A DNA stretch of 64,000 nt from Streptococcus cuniculi (GTDB lineage Bacteria; Bacillota; Bacilli; Lactobacillales; Streptococcaceae), in assembly GCF_001921845.1 (NCBI RefSeq), contig NZ_MSJM01000002.1, forward strand, positions 248,001-312,000, given 5' to 3'. The notes under the pieces were generated by a model, which made no database searches, was not told the origin of the DNA, and worked only from the letters and a program-made list of their open reading frames with translations. Of the stretch, positions 16,268-24,578 are shown one piece after another. The translations under genes and the position numbers were made by a program. Position 1 is the stretch's first letter. Every line of letters starts with the position of its first letter.

Positions 16268-18082
16268 TTATTCAACCGTAACGGCTTTGGCCAAGTTACG
16301 TGGTTTATCAACGTCTAGTCCACGTTGAAGGGATGCGTAATAGGCAATCAATTGCGTTGGAATGACCATTGAGATGCTAGAGAGGAATGGATGAACCTTG
16401 TTGACCACGATGTCGTCATCTTCACGATCCAAGCCTTCTTCGACAATAGTCAAGATGTGCGCACCACGAGAAACGACTTCTGCAATATTTCCACGGGTAT
16501 GCGCCGCAACTTTCTCACTAGCTGAAATCAAGGCAATCACGGGGGTACCGTCTTCAATCAGGGAGATGGTTCCGTGTTTCAACTCACCAGCCGCAAATCC
16601 CTCACATTGAATATAAGAGATTTCTTTTAATTTGAGCGCAGCTTCAATCGTTACATAGTAGTCATTGCCACGTCCGATATAAAAGGCATTGCGGGTGGTT
16701 GCAAGCAACTTCTCAACCTTTTCAGCAATCACATCTTTTTCAGACAAGGTTGCCTCAATCGATTGAGCTACAAGGGACAATTCATGTACCAAGTCAAACT
16801 CGCGCGCTTCTTTCTTGCCATTTGCTTCTCCGACTGCTTTTGATAGGAAAGCAAGGGCCGCAACTTGAGCAGTATAAGCCTTGGTAGAAGCTACCGCAAT
16901 TTCAGGCCCTGCGTGAAGGAGCATGGTATAAGTTGCTTCACGTGAAAGGGTAGAACCTGGTACATTAGTAATAGTCAAACTTGGAATGCCCATTTCATTG
17001 GCCTTAACGAGAACCTGACGGCTATCAGCGGTTTCTCCAGACTGGGTCAAGAGGATAAAGAGCGGTTTCTTGCTCAAGAGTGGCATGTGGTAACCCCATT
17101 CAGAAGCCACACCCAATTCAACTGGCGTATCAGTTAAGGCTTCAATCATATTCTTAGAAGCATAACCTGCATTGTAAGATGTTCCTGCTGCAAGAATGTA
17201 GATGCGGTCTGCTTCCTGAACAGCTTTGACAATGGCTGGATCAACCGTCATCTGACCGTCCGCATCAGAGTATGCGCTAATCAACTTACGCATCACGGTT
17301 GGTTGCTCATCGATTTCTTTTAGCATATAGAACGGATAAGTGCCTTTTCCGATGTCTGACAAGTCAAGCTCTGCTGTGTAGCTGCCACGTTCGATAGGAT
17401 TGCCATCATAGTCCATCACTTCTACGCTCTCTTTTGTCACAATGACCAACTCTTTATCGTGAATTTCCATGTACTCGCTGGTTTCACGAATCATGGCCAT
17501 GGCGTCTGAACAGACCATATTGTAGCCCTCTCCAAGACCGATGAGAAGCGGAGATTTATTCTTTGCCACATAAATCGTGTCAGGATTAGCAGCATCAATC
17601 AAGGCAAAGGCATAAGACCCTTGGATGATGTGAAGGGCTTTTTTGAAGGCTTCAAGGACAGACAAGTCCTCTTCCTCAACAAATTTCCCAATCAAATGCA
17701 CTGCAATTTCTGTATCTGTCTGCCCCTTGAAATCATGCCCTGCCAAGTAAGTGTTTTTCATTTCAAGATAGTTTTCAATCACACCGTTGTGAACAAGGAC
17801 GAAACGTCCTGTTTGCGAGGTATGAGGGTGGGCATTGTCTTCCGTTGGTTTTCCATGAGTGGCCCAACGTGTATGACCGATTCCAATCGTCCCTTCTACA
17901 GCATCTCCCACCTTAGCGGATAAGTCTGCAATACGGCCCACCGATTTGACCAAGTGTCCTCTTGCCCCACCTGTCACAAAAATTCCCGCTGAATCATAGC
18001 CACGGTATTCTAATTTTTCAAGTCCTTGAATTAAAATATCAGTTGCGTTTGTATTTCCTACAACACCAACGATTCCACACAT
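16268..18082 (-). CDS. glmS: Glutamine-fructose-6-phosphate aminotransferase (isomerizing)
   Basis: Makes glucosamine-6-phosphate from fructose-6-phosphate and glutamine, the entry step to peptidoglycan and other amino sugars; cytoplasmic. 604 residues. The N-terminal glutaminase uses Cys2 of MCGIVGVVG; the two SIS isomerase domains follow (about 285-420 and 455-595), with the C-terminal KPRNLAKAVTVE that carries the catalytic tail. Single gene with a strong promoter about 370 bases upstream and two NagR-like operator sites. No glmS ribozyme core was seen in the leader. Confidence 0.98.
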   Translation of the reverse strand: MCGIVGVVGNTNATDILIQGLEKLEYRGYDSAGIFVTGGARGHLVKSVGRIADLSAKVGDAVEGTIGIGHTRWATHGKPTEDNAHPHTSQTGRFVLVHNGVIENYLEMKNTYLAGHDFKGQTDTEIAVHLIGKFVEEEDLSVLEAFKKALHIIQGSYAFALIDAANPDTIYVAKNKSPLLIGLGEGYNMVCSDAMAMIRETSEYMEIHDKELVIVTKESVEVMDYDGNPIERGSYTAELDLSDIGKGTYPFYMLKEIDEQPTVMRKLISAYSDADGQMTVDPAIVKAVQEADRIYILAAGTSYNAGYASKNMIEALTDTPVELGVASEWGYHMPLLSKKPLFILLTQSGETADSRQVLVKANEMGIPSLTITNVPGSTLSREATYTMLLHAGPEIAVASTKAYTAQVAALAFLSKAVGEANGKKEAREFDLVHELSLVAQSIEATLSEKDVIAEKVEKLLATTRNAFYIGRGNDYYVTIEAALKLKEISYIQCEGFAAGELKHGTISLIEDGTPVIALISASEKVAAHTRGNIAEVVSRGAHILTIVEEGLDREDDDIVVNKVHPFLSSISMVIPTQLIAYYASLQRGLDVDKPRNLAKAVTVE

Positions 18083-18448
18083 ACAATCTACCTTCCGTTT
18101 CTAGTAATCTTTTATTGAATACTTAACAAATTCCAACATTCATCCTTTTTGATAATTTCTTAGATAGTGCGGACACAAGCAACTCTCTTCGAGATTTAAT
18201 TGCTATTTTTTGAACCTAGGGTCTCAAAAAATGCCGTTTCTGGCAAACACTTTGTCTTTGCTAGGAATTCCACTCCAGCGAAAATATCAGATTTGGACTC
18301 ACTTCGTTCGCCACTCTTTCAACCCCAGTATCAACCAGTCGTTCTGTAGACTGTTGCTACCCGATGTTAGAGAGGAAAACAATATAATGCTGTTTTTTAT
18401 TTTTATTAAGAAAATTGGTATAGTCATCTATCCGGTAAACAAAACCAA
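18083..18448 (-). other. Long untranslated leader of glmS
   Basis: Between the predicted transcription start (near 18449) and the glmS ATG lie about 365 bases with no convincing gene. The leader can form several hairpins, including a CCTAG...CTAGG pair around 18215-18270 and a small TGCC-AGAAAC-GGCA stem followed by six T's (about 18226-18245, minus strand) that could act as a weak attenuator. The sequence does not match the glmS ribozyme or another riboswitch I know. Confidence 0.5.
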
Positions 18449-18508
18449 TAAAATTAGTATATAGCAAAGATTATTATTTGTCAAATTTAAAATTGGTCTA
18501 GTCTAATT
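18413..18508 (-). promoter_or_regulatory. glmS promoter flanked by two NagR-like operators
   Basis: Minus strand: -35 TTGACA (18484-18479), 17-base spacer, -10 TATACT (18461-18456). Plus-strand 18491-18508 (AATTGGTCTAGTCTAATT) and 18413-18427 (AATTGGTATAGTCAT) match the ATTGGTNTAGACCAAT-type site of the GntR regulator NagR, which controls glmS and nag genes in streptococci. One site is upstream of the -35 and one is downstream of the start. Confidence 0.65.
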
Positions 18509-18521
18509 TGTGAAGAAAAAA

Positions 18522-18544
18522 ACTAACCCTACTTCTGGGTTAGT
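18522..18544 (-). terminator. Terminator overlapping the end of the signal-peptidase-like gene
   Basis: ACTAACCC pairs with GGGTTAGT around AGAAGTA and is followed by TTTTTTTC on the minus strand; the TAG stop codon sits in the loop region. Confidence 0.85.
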
Positions 18545-19053
18545 CCGATATCGATAAAGCCAAATTCACCGATTGGGCTGACGCGGAAAGTCAGACGCCC
18601 GATGACTTGTTTGGATGAAATCAAACCGAGTGTGCGGCTATCTTCGTGGTTGGTGCGAATGTCATTGAGAATCCAATAATTCTTTTTCTCAAGCCGAGGG
18701 ACAATGACATCTTCTGTATAGTAGTCTTGATGATTGGCTGATTTACTAAGATAGGTTTCCTCGACAATTTCATTGTTGCGGTACAAGACATCGTCCATAT
18801 AGGTCACGCTATCACCCTCCTTGGCAATAATCCGACCGACATGTTCTGCTCCATCTACTTGATATAAGACAAAATCACCGTATTCGAGTTCCTTGCCTTT
18901 TACTGCAATGATGATATCATCTTCTTTGAGGTACTGGTTGGCCATTTCCTTGGTGATGGTGACTGGTTCAAAGACCCAGATACGCAGTGCGATAAGCCCC
19001 AAGACCAACAAACCAATAATAATAATGCGATGAATAAAATCCCTTTTTGCCAT
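18529..19053 (-). CDS. Signal peptidase I homologue lacking the catalytic Ser and Lys
   Basis: A 174-residue membrane protein of the S26 family: one N-terminal helix (about residues 8-26) and a domain aligning with type I signal peptidase. Where active enzymes have the nucleophile in GHSMDPTL, this one reads KEMANQYL (Ser to Met). Where they have the general base in VKRVIG.PGD, it reads VGRIIAKEGD (Lys to Gly). The later DSR box survives (NHEDSRTLG). It therefore should not cleave signal peptides; similar inactive homologues (SipA of pilus loci) help pilus assembly, but no pilus genes are here. Start 19053 has GGAG six bases before it. Confidence 0.85.
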   Translation of the reverse strand: MAKRDFIHRIIIIGLLVLGLIALRIWVFEPVTITKEMANQYLKEDDIIIAVKGKELEYGDFVLYQVDGAEHVGRIIAKEGDSVTYMDDVLYRNNEIVEETYLSKSANHQDYYTEDVIVPRLEKKNYWILNDIRTNHEDSRTLGLISSKQVIGRLTFRVSPIGEFGFIDIGLTQK

Positions 19054-19100
19054 ACTTCTCTCCATTTCTCTATTACTAGTATAGCATATTTTCTCAAAAA

Positions 19101-19730
19101 TTACCTAGGACTTTCTCCCATGATTGCGGCATACACCCTATCTGCTACTAGCTGATTGCCTAGCGGGGTCAAATGCAGCCCGTCGCTATAATACTCTAGA
19201 TGCCTTTCTGTCAAGGGATAAAAATTAATCCACTCTAGTCCGCGTTCTTCAGCGATTCTAGGAATAATCTCCTGCAACTCGGTGCGTACAATGTCATTAT
19301 TCAGTCCAAATCGGCTGGTCGGAACATACGGGGGTACTAGGAGATAGACATCTGGTTGACTGGGCATTTTCAGGTAACGATCGACCAGCTCGCCATATTC
19401 CTTGATAAAACGCTCTTTATTCCAATAAGGGCCACGACTATCATTGCTTCCAATCATGATGATGACAATATCTGCCTCACTCTCAAGCGACAACTGGGCA
19501 TTTTTTTCCTGCAAATAAGGATAATCCGAGGTGGACTGTAAAGAACGACCGCTTAAACCAAAATTAGAAACCTGATAATGATGTCCTAATTTGTCAGCCA
19601 AGATACTGGGATAGGCATCGCGTTCTCGATTTTCTAAGCCATAACCATAGGTCAAACTATCACCAACAGTCGCAACCTTGATTGCTCCATTTCCAATCGT
19701 TAGGACTTCTGGGTACATTACATCCGACAT
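19101..19730 (-). CDS. SGNH/GDSL hydrolase family protein
   Basis: A 209-residue esterase/lipase-fold enzyme without signal peptide. Block I carries the nucleophile in ATVGDSLTYGYG, the oxyanion glycine is in SNFGLSGRSL, block III is MIGSNDS, and block V holds Asp and His in DGLHLTPLG, so the catalytic set is complete. Substrate (lysophospholipid, acyl group on cell wall glycans, or other) is not readable. RBS AAGGAGA is correctly placed. Divergent from the FAD oxidoreductase gene, with a 76-base shared upstream region. Confidence 0.88.
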   Translation of the reverse strand: MSDVMYPEVLTIGNGAIKVATVGDSLTYGYGLENRERDAYPSILADKLGHHYQVSNFGLSGRSLQSTSDYPYLQEKNAQLSLESEADIVIIMIGSNDSRGPYWNKERFIKEYGELVDRYLKMPSQPDVYLLVPPYVPTSRFGLNNDIVRTELQEIIPRIAEERGLEWINFYPLTERHLEYYSDGLHLTPLGNQLVADRVYAAIMGESPR

Positions 19731-19806
19731 ATCTTCTCCTTTTTTTCTATTCTATCATTTTCCAAAAAATAAAGAAACCTTCCTGTCTTTGTGCTATACT
19801 AGAGAT

Positions 19807-20919
19807 ATGAAACAAAAGAGAATAATCATTATCGGTGGGGGAATCGTTGGCTCTACTGCTGCCTTTTACCTCTCTCAAGACCCAGAAATGCACGTCACAC
19901 TTATCGATGAAGGAAGAGGCAATGCAACACGGGCTGCTGCTGGTATTATTTGTCCTTGGCTCTCGCAGCGCCGCAACAAAACCTGGTATCACCTAGTGGA
20001 TAGGGGAGCAGCCTTTTATCTGGAGCTGATGCAGGATTTGCAAAAAGCGGGTATGCCCCAGCTCCCCTACAAGCAAACGGGAACCTTGGTCTTTAAGAAA
20101 AAAGACTCCTTGCTGGAGAAATTGGCGACCATGGCACAAGAGAGACGGAACCAGTCTCCCATGATTGGCCAACTCGAAGTGCTAAAAGGGCAAAAGTTAA
20201 GAGAACAAGTTCCTCCTCTTGTGACAGACCAGGGAGCTGTTCTCACCCATGGTGGCGGACGGGTCGATGGTGGGCAACTCTTAGACCAACTGCAAGGTCT
20301 CTTTCAGCAACAAGGTGGACAATTGCTCAAAGGAAAAGCCCAGCTACTAGCAAACCAACAGGTCCAAGTAGGTGCTGACCTGTATGACTATGACGAAATC
20401 ATCTTGGCAGCAGGTGCCTGGTTGCCAGGGCTTCTCACGCCTCTTGGCTACGAGGTCGATATTGCCCCGCAAAAAGGACAGCTGCTTGAGCTAGAGACCA
20501 CCTTTGATACGGATACTTGGCCAGGCTGTATGCTCCATGGAGAAATTGACATTCTGCCATTTGAAGGGGGAAAACTGGTCATCGGAGCGACCCATGAAAA
20601 TGATCAAGGCTATGATTTATCACTTGATAGGAAGCAAATCCAACAGATGAAAGACATTGCTACTTCTTTTATCCCTGACTTGGCACAATGCGAAATCAGC
20701 CAGACCCGCGTTGGAACTCGTGCCTATACCTCGGATTTTCTGCCCTTCTACGGACGACTATCCCAGCAACCTGCTATCCTAGTAGCGAGTGGTCTCGGCT
20801 CTTCTGGGCTGACCTGCGGTCCTTTTATCGGCTGGCAATTAGCCCAATCCATCCTCGGACAAAAGACAGGGTTTGATGCAACCCCCTATTCCCCTGATGC
20901 TTATATCACCGTCAGATAA
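19807..20919 (+). CDS. FAD-dependent oxidoreductase, DadA/glycine oxidase-like
   Basis: A 370-residue flavoenzyme of the DAO superfamily. The dinucleotide-binding motif IIIGGGIVGSTAAFYLS is at residues 6-22, a second FAD-contacting segment is RAAAGIICPWLSQR, and the C-terminal GLGSSGLTCGPFIG binds the flavin. Probable role: oxidation of a D-amino acid, glycine or a related secondary amine. Start at 19807 gives the family's normal N-terminus; an upstream in-frame ATG would add 43 residues that run into the divergent gene. Monocistronic, with a strong terminator. Confidence 0.88.
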   Translation: MKQKRIIIIGGGIVGSTAAFYLSQDPEMHVTLIDEGRGNATRAAAGIICPWLSQRRNKTWYHLVDRGAAFYLELMQDLQKAGMPQLPYKQTGTLVFKKKDSLLEKLATMAQERRNQSPMIGQLEVLKGQKLREQVPPLVTDQGAVLTHGGGRVDGGQLLDQLQGLFQQQGGQLLKGKAQLLANQQVQVGADLYDYDEIILAAGAWLPGLLTPLGYEVDIAPQKGQLLELETTFDTDTWPGCMLHGEIDILPFEGGKLVIGATHENDQGYDLSLDRKQIQQMKDIATSFIPDLAQCEISQTRVGTRAYTSDFLPFYGRLSQQPAILVASGLGSSGLTCGPFIGWQLAQSILGQKTGFDATPYSPDAYITVR

Positions 20920-20933
20920 AGCGACTAATACCC

Positions 20934-20965
20934 AAAATCCCTCTTCCGAATGGAAGAGGGATTTT
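20934..20965 (+). terminator. Terminator of the FAD oxidoreductase gene
   Basis: Perfect 14-bp stem AAAATCCCTCTTCC / GGAAGAGGGATTTT around GAAT. Its first 22 bases reappear inverted at 21258-21279. Confidence 0.88.
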
Positions 20966-21298
20966 AGAACGTAGATAAACAATTTTCTATTTAAACAAGT
21001 TCAAAAGCTCTGCTAACTGAACACTCGATTTCCGATTTTCGCGAGCGGAGCGAGCCCCATCAGATACTTTTCGCTGTGGTAAAAGTAGGGAGTGGGCAAA
21101 GATCGTGATTTCGTAGAAATCGATTATCCTCGCTCCTTTGTTTCTGGGCTCGGGCTAAAATAATCCACTGGATTATTTTACTCCGCAGGAAGTCGCTACC
21201 GTCCGCACCACCTAAGAAAAGTATCATAAAAGAACTTTTTCTTCAATCTGTATCTCTTTCCATTCGGAAGAGGGATTTTAGAAGGTTTGAATGTGATA
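20966..21298. other. Gene-free insert-like stretch holding repeat copy 2
   Basis: No coding region supported. It contains the second copy of the dispersed repeat (21088-21184) and is bounded by a 22-base sequence at 20934-20955 and its exact reverse complement at 21258-21279. This suggests that a small mobile or rearranged segment lies between the two convergent genes. Confidence 0.55.
21088..21184. repeat. Dispersed palindromic repeat, copy 2
   Basis: A 97-bp copy of the element at 5560-5658. The outer start GGGAGTGGG and the final hairpin AAAATAATCC-ACT-GGATTATTTT are nearly identical, while the inner hairpin is GATTTC-GTA-GAAATC rather than AACTC-GTAA-GAGTT; both versions are perfect stems. 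Confidence 0.75.
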
Positions 21299-22342
21299 CT
21301 ATTCTACAATCAACATAGATTTGATAACCTTGCGGTCTGCCATGTCTTGGTAGGCTTGGTTGACATCGTCCAAGGAGTAAGTTTGGGTAAAGACACGACC
21401 TGGATTGATGTCGCCGTCGAGAACGGCTTTGAGCAAGACTTGCTTGTTATAGGTCGTTACAGAGGCTGAACCGCCTGCAACGGAGATATTTTGGGCAAAG
21501 GTTGAGCCGAGTGGGCGGCTGTTGTAATGCGGTACACCAACAAAACCAACGCGTCCCCCATTGTGAAGTACACCGAGAGCTTGCTCGATGGCAGCTTCTG
21601 TTCCCACACATTCAAGGGCTGCGTCTGCTCCACCGCCTAAAATTTCACGAACTTTGGCAATCCCCTCTTCACCGCGTTCTGCTACGACGGCTGTCGCACC
21701 TGATTCCAGGGCCATAGCCTGACGATCGGCATGGCGGCTCATCAAGACAATCTGTGAAGCACCCATCATTTTAGCCGCAATGACCGCACATTGACCAACC
21801 GCACCGTCGCCAATCACGACTACCTTGTCTCCGCGTTGAACATGTGCCACCCGCGCTGCATGGTAGCCTGTCGGCATAACATCTGCCAAGGTAAGAAGAG
21901 ACTTGAGCATGCCTTCTGAATAGTCAGACGGCTGTCCAGGTACCTTCACCAAGGCCCAATTTCCGTAGTGGAAACGGAGGTATTCAGACTGGAAGCCACC
22001 GCCCCAGTTGGTCGGCGCTGGGTGATTGTCACAAGTGCCGTCAAATCCTGCCCGACAGGCGTCACAATGCCCGCAACCGTGTGTAAATGGTACGATTACA
22101 AAATCGCCCGGTTTGACCGTGGTAATCTCACTTCCGACTTCTTCTACAATCCCCAAGGCCTCATGACCAGAATTGATAGAATGCGCTGCCTTATCATCCC
22201 CATGCGAATAAGACCAAAGGTCTGACCCACAGACACAGGCCCGCACAATCTTAATAATGACATCATCCTTTTCTTGAATCTGAGGCTTGTCCACCTCACC
22301 GATAATCATAGAGCCAGCCTTTTCAAAAATCGCTGTTTTCAT
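21299..22342 (-). CDS. Zinc-dependent alcohol dehydrogenase family protein
   Basis: A 347-residue medium-chain dehydrogenase. Catalytic zinc ligands are Cys in ACVCGSDLW (about residue 38) and His-Glu in SGHEALG; the structural zinc lobe CGHCDACRAGFDGTC is complete; the NAD(P) motif is VIGDGAVGQCAV. The substrate is not clear; threonine dehydrogenase-, sorbitol dehydrogenase- and aldehyde-reducing homologues share these features. Monocistronic; a small palindromic element (22369-22474) sits directly upstream of its start. Confidence 0.9.
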   Translation of the reverse strand: MKTAIFEKAGSMIIGEVDKPQIQEKDDVIIKIVRACVCGSDLWSYSHGDDKAAHSINSGHEALGIVEEVGSEITTVKPGDFVIVPFTHGCGHCDACRAGFDGTCDNHPAPTNWGGGFQSEYLRFHYGNWALVKVPGQPSDYSEGMLKSLLTLADVMPTGYHAARVAHVQRGDKVVVIGDGAVGQCAVIAAKMMGASQIVLMSRHADRQAMALESGATAVVAERGEEGIAKVREILGGGADAALECVGTEAAIEQALGVLHNGGRVGFVGVPHYNSRPLGSTFAQNISVAGGSASVTTYNKQVLLKAVLDGDINPGRVFTQTYSLDDVNQAYQDMADRKVIKSMLIVE

Positions 22343-22368
22343 GTACTTTCCTCACTTTCTTTACTTTA

Positions 22369-22474
22369 CTATAGTGGATTGAGCAAGGCATAGGACAAGG
22401 CAGGGAGCTACAGATAGAATTGACGTTCATCAAAGCGACTGAACGATGTCCTAACCTTTATTCAATTCACTATA
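22369..22474. repeat. MITE-like element with terminal inverted repeats
   Basis: About 106 bp with ends matching as inverted repeats: the left begins TATAGTGGATTGAG and the right, read inverted, TATAGTGAATTGAA; 21 of 27 end bases match, both closing with TAGGAC. An inner pair GACGTTC / GAACG..GTC adds a second stem. No coding capacity. Size and ends fit a miniature element moved by a transposase supplied in trans. Confidence 0.65.
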
Positions 22475-22531
22475 AACTGTTTCTAGTATAGCACTTGAAG
22501 TAAACTCCAAGTCAAGGATTTTTACAGAAAA

Positions 22532-23686
22532 TCATCTATTTTTTATCTTGACCAATCCATATGCCAGCAGGCAGGCGATAACCATCAGGCCACTACTGAT
22601 GTAAAACGGAGTGATGAAGGTTTCAATCTGGAGTTTTTCTAGTAATTTGGTCAGTAAGACAGGTGTTAGAACGACACCGATATTTCCGCCGGTAATCGCA
22701 AGACTAGTCACAAAATGAACTTGTTCTTTCGGAAAGTGCTTGGAAATGTAGTAAAAATTAAAGGACATGATGCCGACAAAACTCATCCCCACTAAAATAC
22801 TAGCCAATACAAAGAGTGGTAAATTGAAAGGGAGGGTAAAGAGAAGATTGCCAAGTCCCATTGCCATCAGGACAGCAAAGAGGGTTCTATCTCCTAATTT
22901 CTTTACAATCGGTCCAAAGAAACAGCCTGTGATAATCCCGCTAAAAGCCAAGATGGTAAGCAACTGACTGGACAGGGTGGTGGAAAGACCGTACTGGGTC
23001 ACGAGTAAACTTGGAATTTTAATGGTCGCACCGATATAACTAATCCCCACTAGGAAGGTGAGACAGACCACCAAGCCCACCTTGCGGTTCCAGACAAGGG
23101 CTTCTTTGACAGCTACCTGCGCTTGATGTGTTTCAGGAACGTTGAGATAAAAGAGCACCAAGACCGGGAAGGCTAGCAGATACACTAAAAAGGTATAGTT
23201 CACCCCGATGAGCAAGGCATAGCCTGCGACAAAGGTAGTCAAGGCCTTTCCGATATTTAAAAAAGCCGTCCGCAAGCCAATCATCTGTGCTCGCACATCT
23301 CCCTCGTAAAAGTCGCTAATTAGGCTGATAGACAGCGAATTGTAGAGTCCAATTCCCACTCCTAACAACAAGCGACAGACAACGATGAGTGGAAAGGAAG
23401 TCAAAAACGTTGGCAGGGCACCAAAGATACCAATCAAGCCCAATCCTAGCAAGACGGTTCGCTTGGTACCGAGCCAAGATACGACCAAGTTGCTCAATAA
23501 GACCGTAATGGTAATCATCATAGCAGGCACCGTCACCAAACTTTCTACCGAAGCAAGACCAATACTGGTATTCCTTGCGTGGTAGTAGTCATACAATTTG
23601 GGAATGGCGGGCGCAATTGCCAAGTGAGACATTAAAAAGATGGAAATCACCAAGAGTGAGAATCGCATCATGGATTTCGTTTTCAT
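22532..23686 (-). CDS. MFS transporter
   Basis: A 384-residue integral membrane protein with about twelve helices in two six-helix halves. The loop between helices 2 and 3 reads GTKRTVLLGLG and the helix 4 region RLLLGVGIGLYNS is characteristic of major facilitator drug/metabolite exporters. Substrate unknown. Single gene, same strand as the alcohol dehydrogenase but separated by the MITE-like element and about 190 bases. Confidence 0.88.
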   Translation of the reverse strand: MKTKSMMRFSLLVISIFLMSHLAIAPAIPKLYDYYHARNTSIGLASVESLVTVPAMMITITVLLSNLVVSWLGTKRTVLLGLGLIGIFGALPTFLTSFPLIVVCRLLLGVGIGLYNSLSISLISDFYEGDVRAQMIGLRTAFLNIGKALTTFVAGYALLIGVNYTFLVYLLAFPVLVLFYLNVPETHQAQVAVKEALVWNRKVGLVVCLTFLVGISYIGATIKIPSLLVTQYGLSTTLSSQLLTILAFSGIITGCFFGPIVKKLGDRTLFAVLMAMGLGNLLFTLPFNLPLFVLASILVGMSFVGIMSFNFYYISKHFPKEQVHFVTSLAITGGNIGVVLTPVLLTKLLEKLQIETFITPFYISSGLMVIACLLAYGLVKIKNR

Positions 23687-23789
23687 GTTTTCTCCTTTCG
23701 TTTTACACTATAAAACAAAACATGTAACATTATACACCGAAATAAGTCGAGATACAAGTTTCTACTTGGCCTCTTTGACACATTAAAAA

Positions 23790-23826
23790 ACTCGCTCAAC
23801 CACTATCGATTCAGCGAGTTTTTTTC
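23790..23826. terminator. Bidirectional terminator
   Basis: AAAAAACTCGCT pairs with AGCGAGTTTTTT around a 15-base loop. It lies downstream of the dihydroxyacetone operon on the minus strand. Confidence 0.8.
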
Positions 23827-23844
23827 ATTTTTCAATTGATAGGA

Positions 23845-24186
23845 TTACAAGAAGAATGATAGAATCAATCCTCCGATAAGTCCTCCTACTAATGCGGCTG
23901 CTAGATTTGGCATGGCCTTATTTAGTTTTCCGCCACGTGTTAGTGTTGCGACAAACACCCCAACACCTGCTGCAAGCCCCATGTCAATCCAGACAGAACC
24001 TGCTTGCGTAATCATTGGTTTTGGAATCCCATGATTCATTGCCCAGACTGTTCCAACGATGAAAGCTGCTGCAATCCAACCACCGATTGCCCCCCAATGT
24101 TCGACCATTTTTCCCCAAATCATTTGAATGACAAAAGGAAATACAAAACCACCTACTATTGTCGCAATTGCTTGTTGAATCGTCAT
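23845..24186 (-). CDS. Small membrane protein, Lin0368-like putative glycerol transporter subunit
   Basis: A 113-residue protein with about four hydrophobic segments (residues 4-24, 32-50, 66-85, 92-112) and conserved-looking WAMNHGIPKP and WIDMGLAAGVGV. It resembles, by pattern and gene context, the small membrane proteins at the end of the listerial gol operon (Lin0368 family), proposed to be a glycerol or dihydroxyacetone transporter subunit. Its neighbour is a paralogue (WFMNHYVGL / FVDMGLGIAICG), so the two probably form a hetero-oligomer. Transport function is inferred only. Confidence 0.7.
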   Translation of the reverse strand: MTIQQAIATIVGGFVFPFVIQMIWGKMVEHWGAIGGWIAAAFIVGTVWAMNHGIPKPMITQAGSVWIDMGLAAGVGVFVATLTRGGKLNKAMPNLAAALVGGLIGGLILSFFL

Positions 24187-24201
24187 ACTGTGTTCTCCTC
24201 C

Positions 24202-24561
24202 CTATTTTGCATCCCGTTCCATATCATCTAGAATCTTTGCAGAAACAAAGCCTCCTAGAGCAGCTCCAAGCGCTACTAACAAGAGAGTAGGTACAGAACT
24301 AGCGACTTCATTCCAACCGAGTAAAAAAGCATCGCGACAAATACCACAAATGGCAATACCAAGCCCCATATCTACAAAGGCTGCATCATCATCTTGCTTA
24401 ATCAAGCCAACATAATGATTCATGAACCACATGGGACCGATGATAATAAAGGCTGCAAAATAGCCACCAACAATCCCGTAGGCATTCCCAAATGCTCCCC
24501 AAACACTCATTACAATCATACCTGCAATCATGTAACCCAGCGTTGATCGTAAAAATTTCAT
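24202..24561 (-). CDS. Small membrane protein, paralogue of the downstream Lin0368-like protein
   Basis: A 119-residue protein with about four membrane segments and a charged C-terminal tail (KILDDMERDAK). It shares the MNH...G and DMGL motifs with the next protein, 15 bases downstream, so the two genes probably arose by duplication. Located between dhaL and the operon end. Putative uptake of dihydroxyacetone or glycerol for the kinase genes upstream is an inference from context. Confidence 0.68.
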   Translation of the reverse strand: MKFLRSTLGYMIAGMIVMSVWGAFGNAYGIVGGYFAAFIIIGPMWFMNHYVGLIKQDDDAAFVDMGLGIAICGICRDAFLLGWNEVASSVPTLLLVALGAALGGFVSAKILDDMERDAK

Positions 24562-24578
24562 ATCATCTCTCCTTCAAT

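Noticed and set aside
18083-18448. glmS ribozyme in the glmS leader
   Set aside because: The conserved ribozyme core sequence and cleavage context could not be found, and the leader length and folds differ.
18210-18464. 84-residue reading frame between glmS and the signal-peptidase-like gene
   Set aside because: It lies antisense to the predicted glmS leader and promoter, has no RBS, and its composition is not protein-like.
22369-22474. Ordinary bidirectional terminator
   Set aside because: Arms are 27 bases long and 50 bases apart, upstream of a start codon rather than downstream of a gene, with no T run; an element with terminal repeats fits better.
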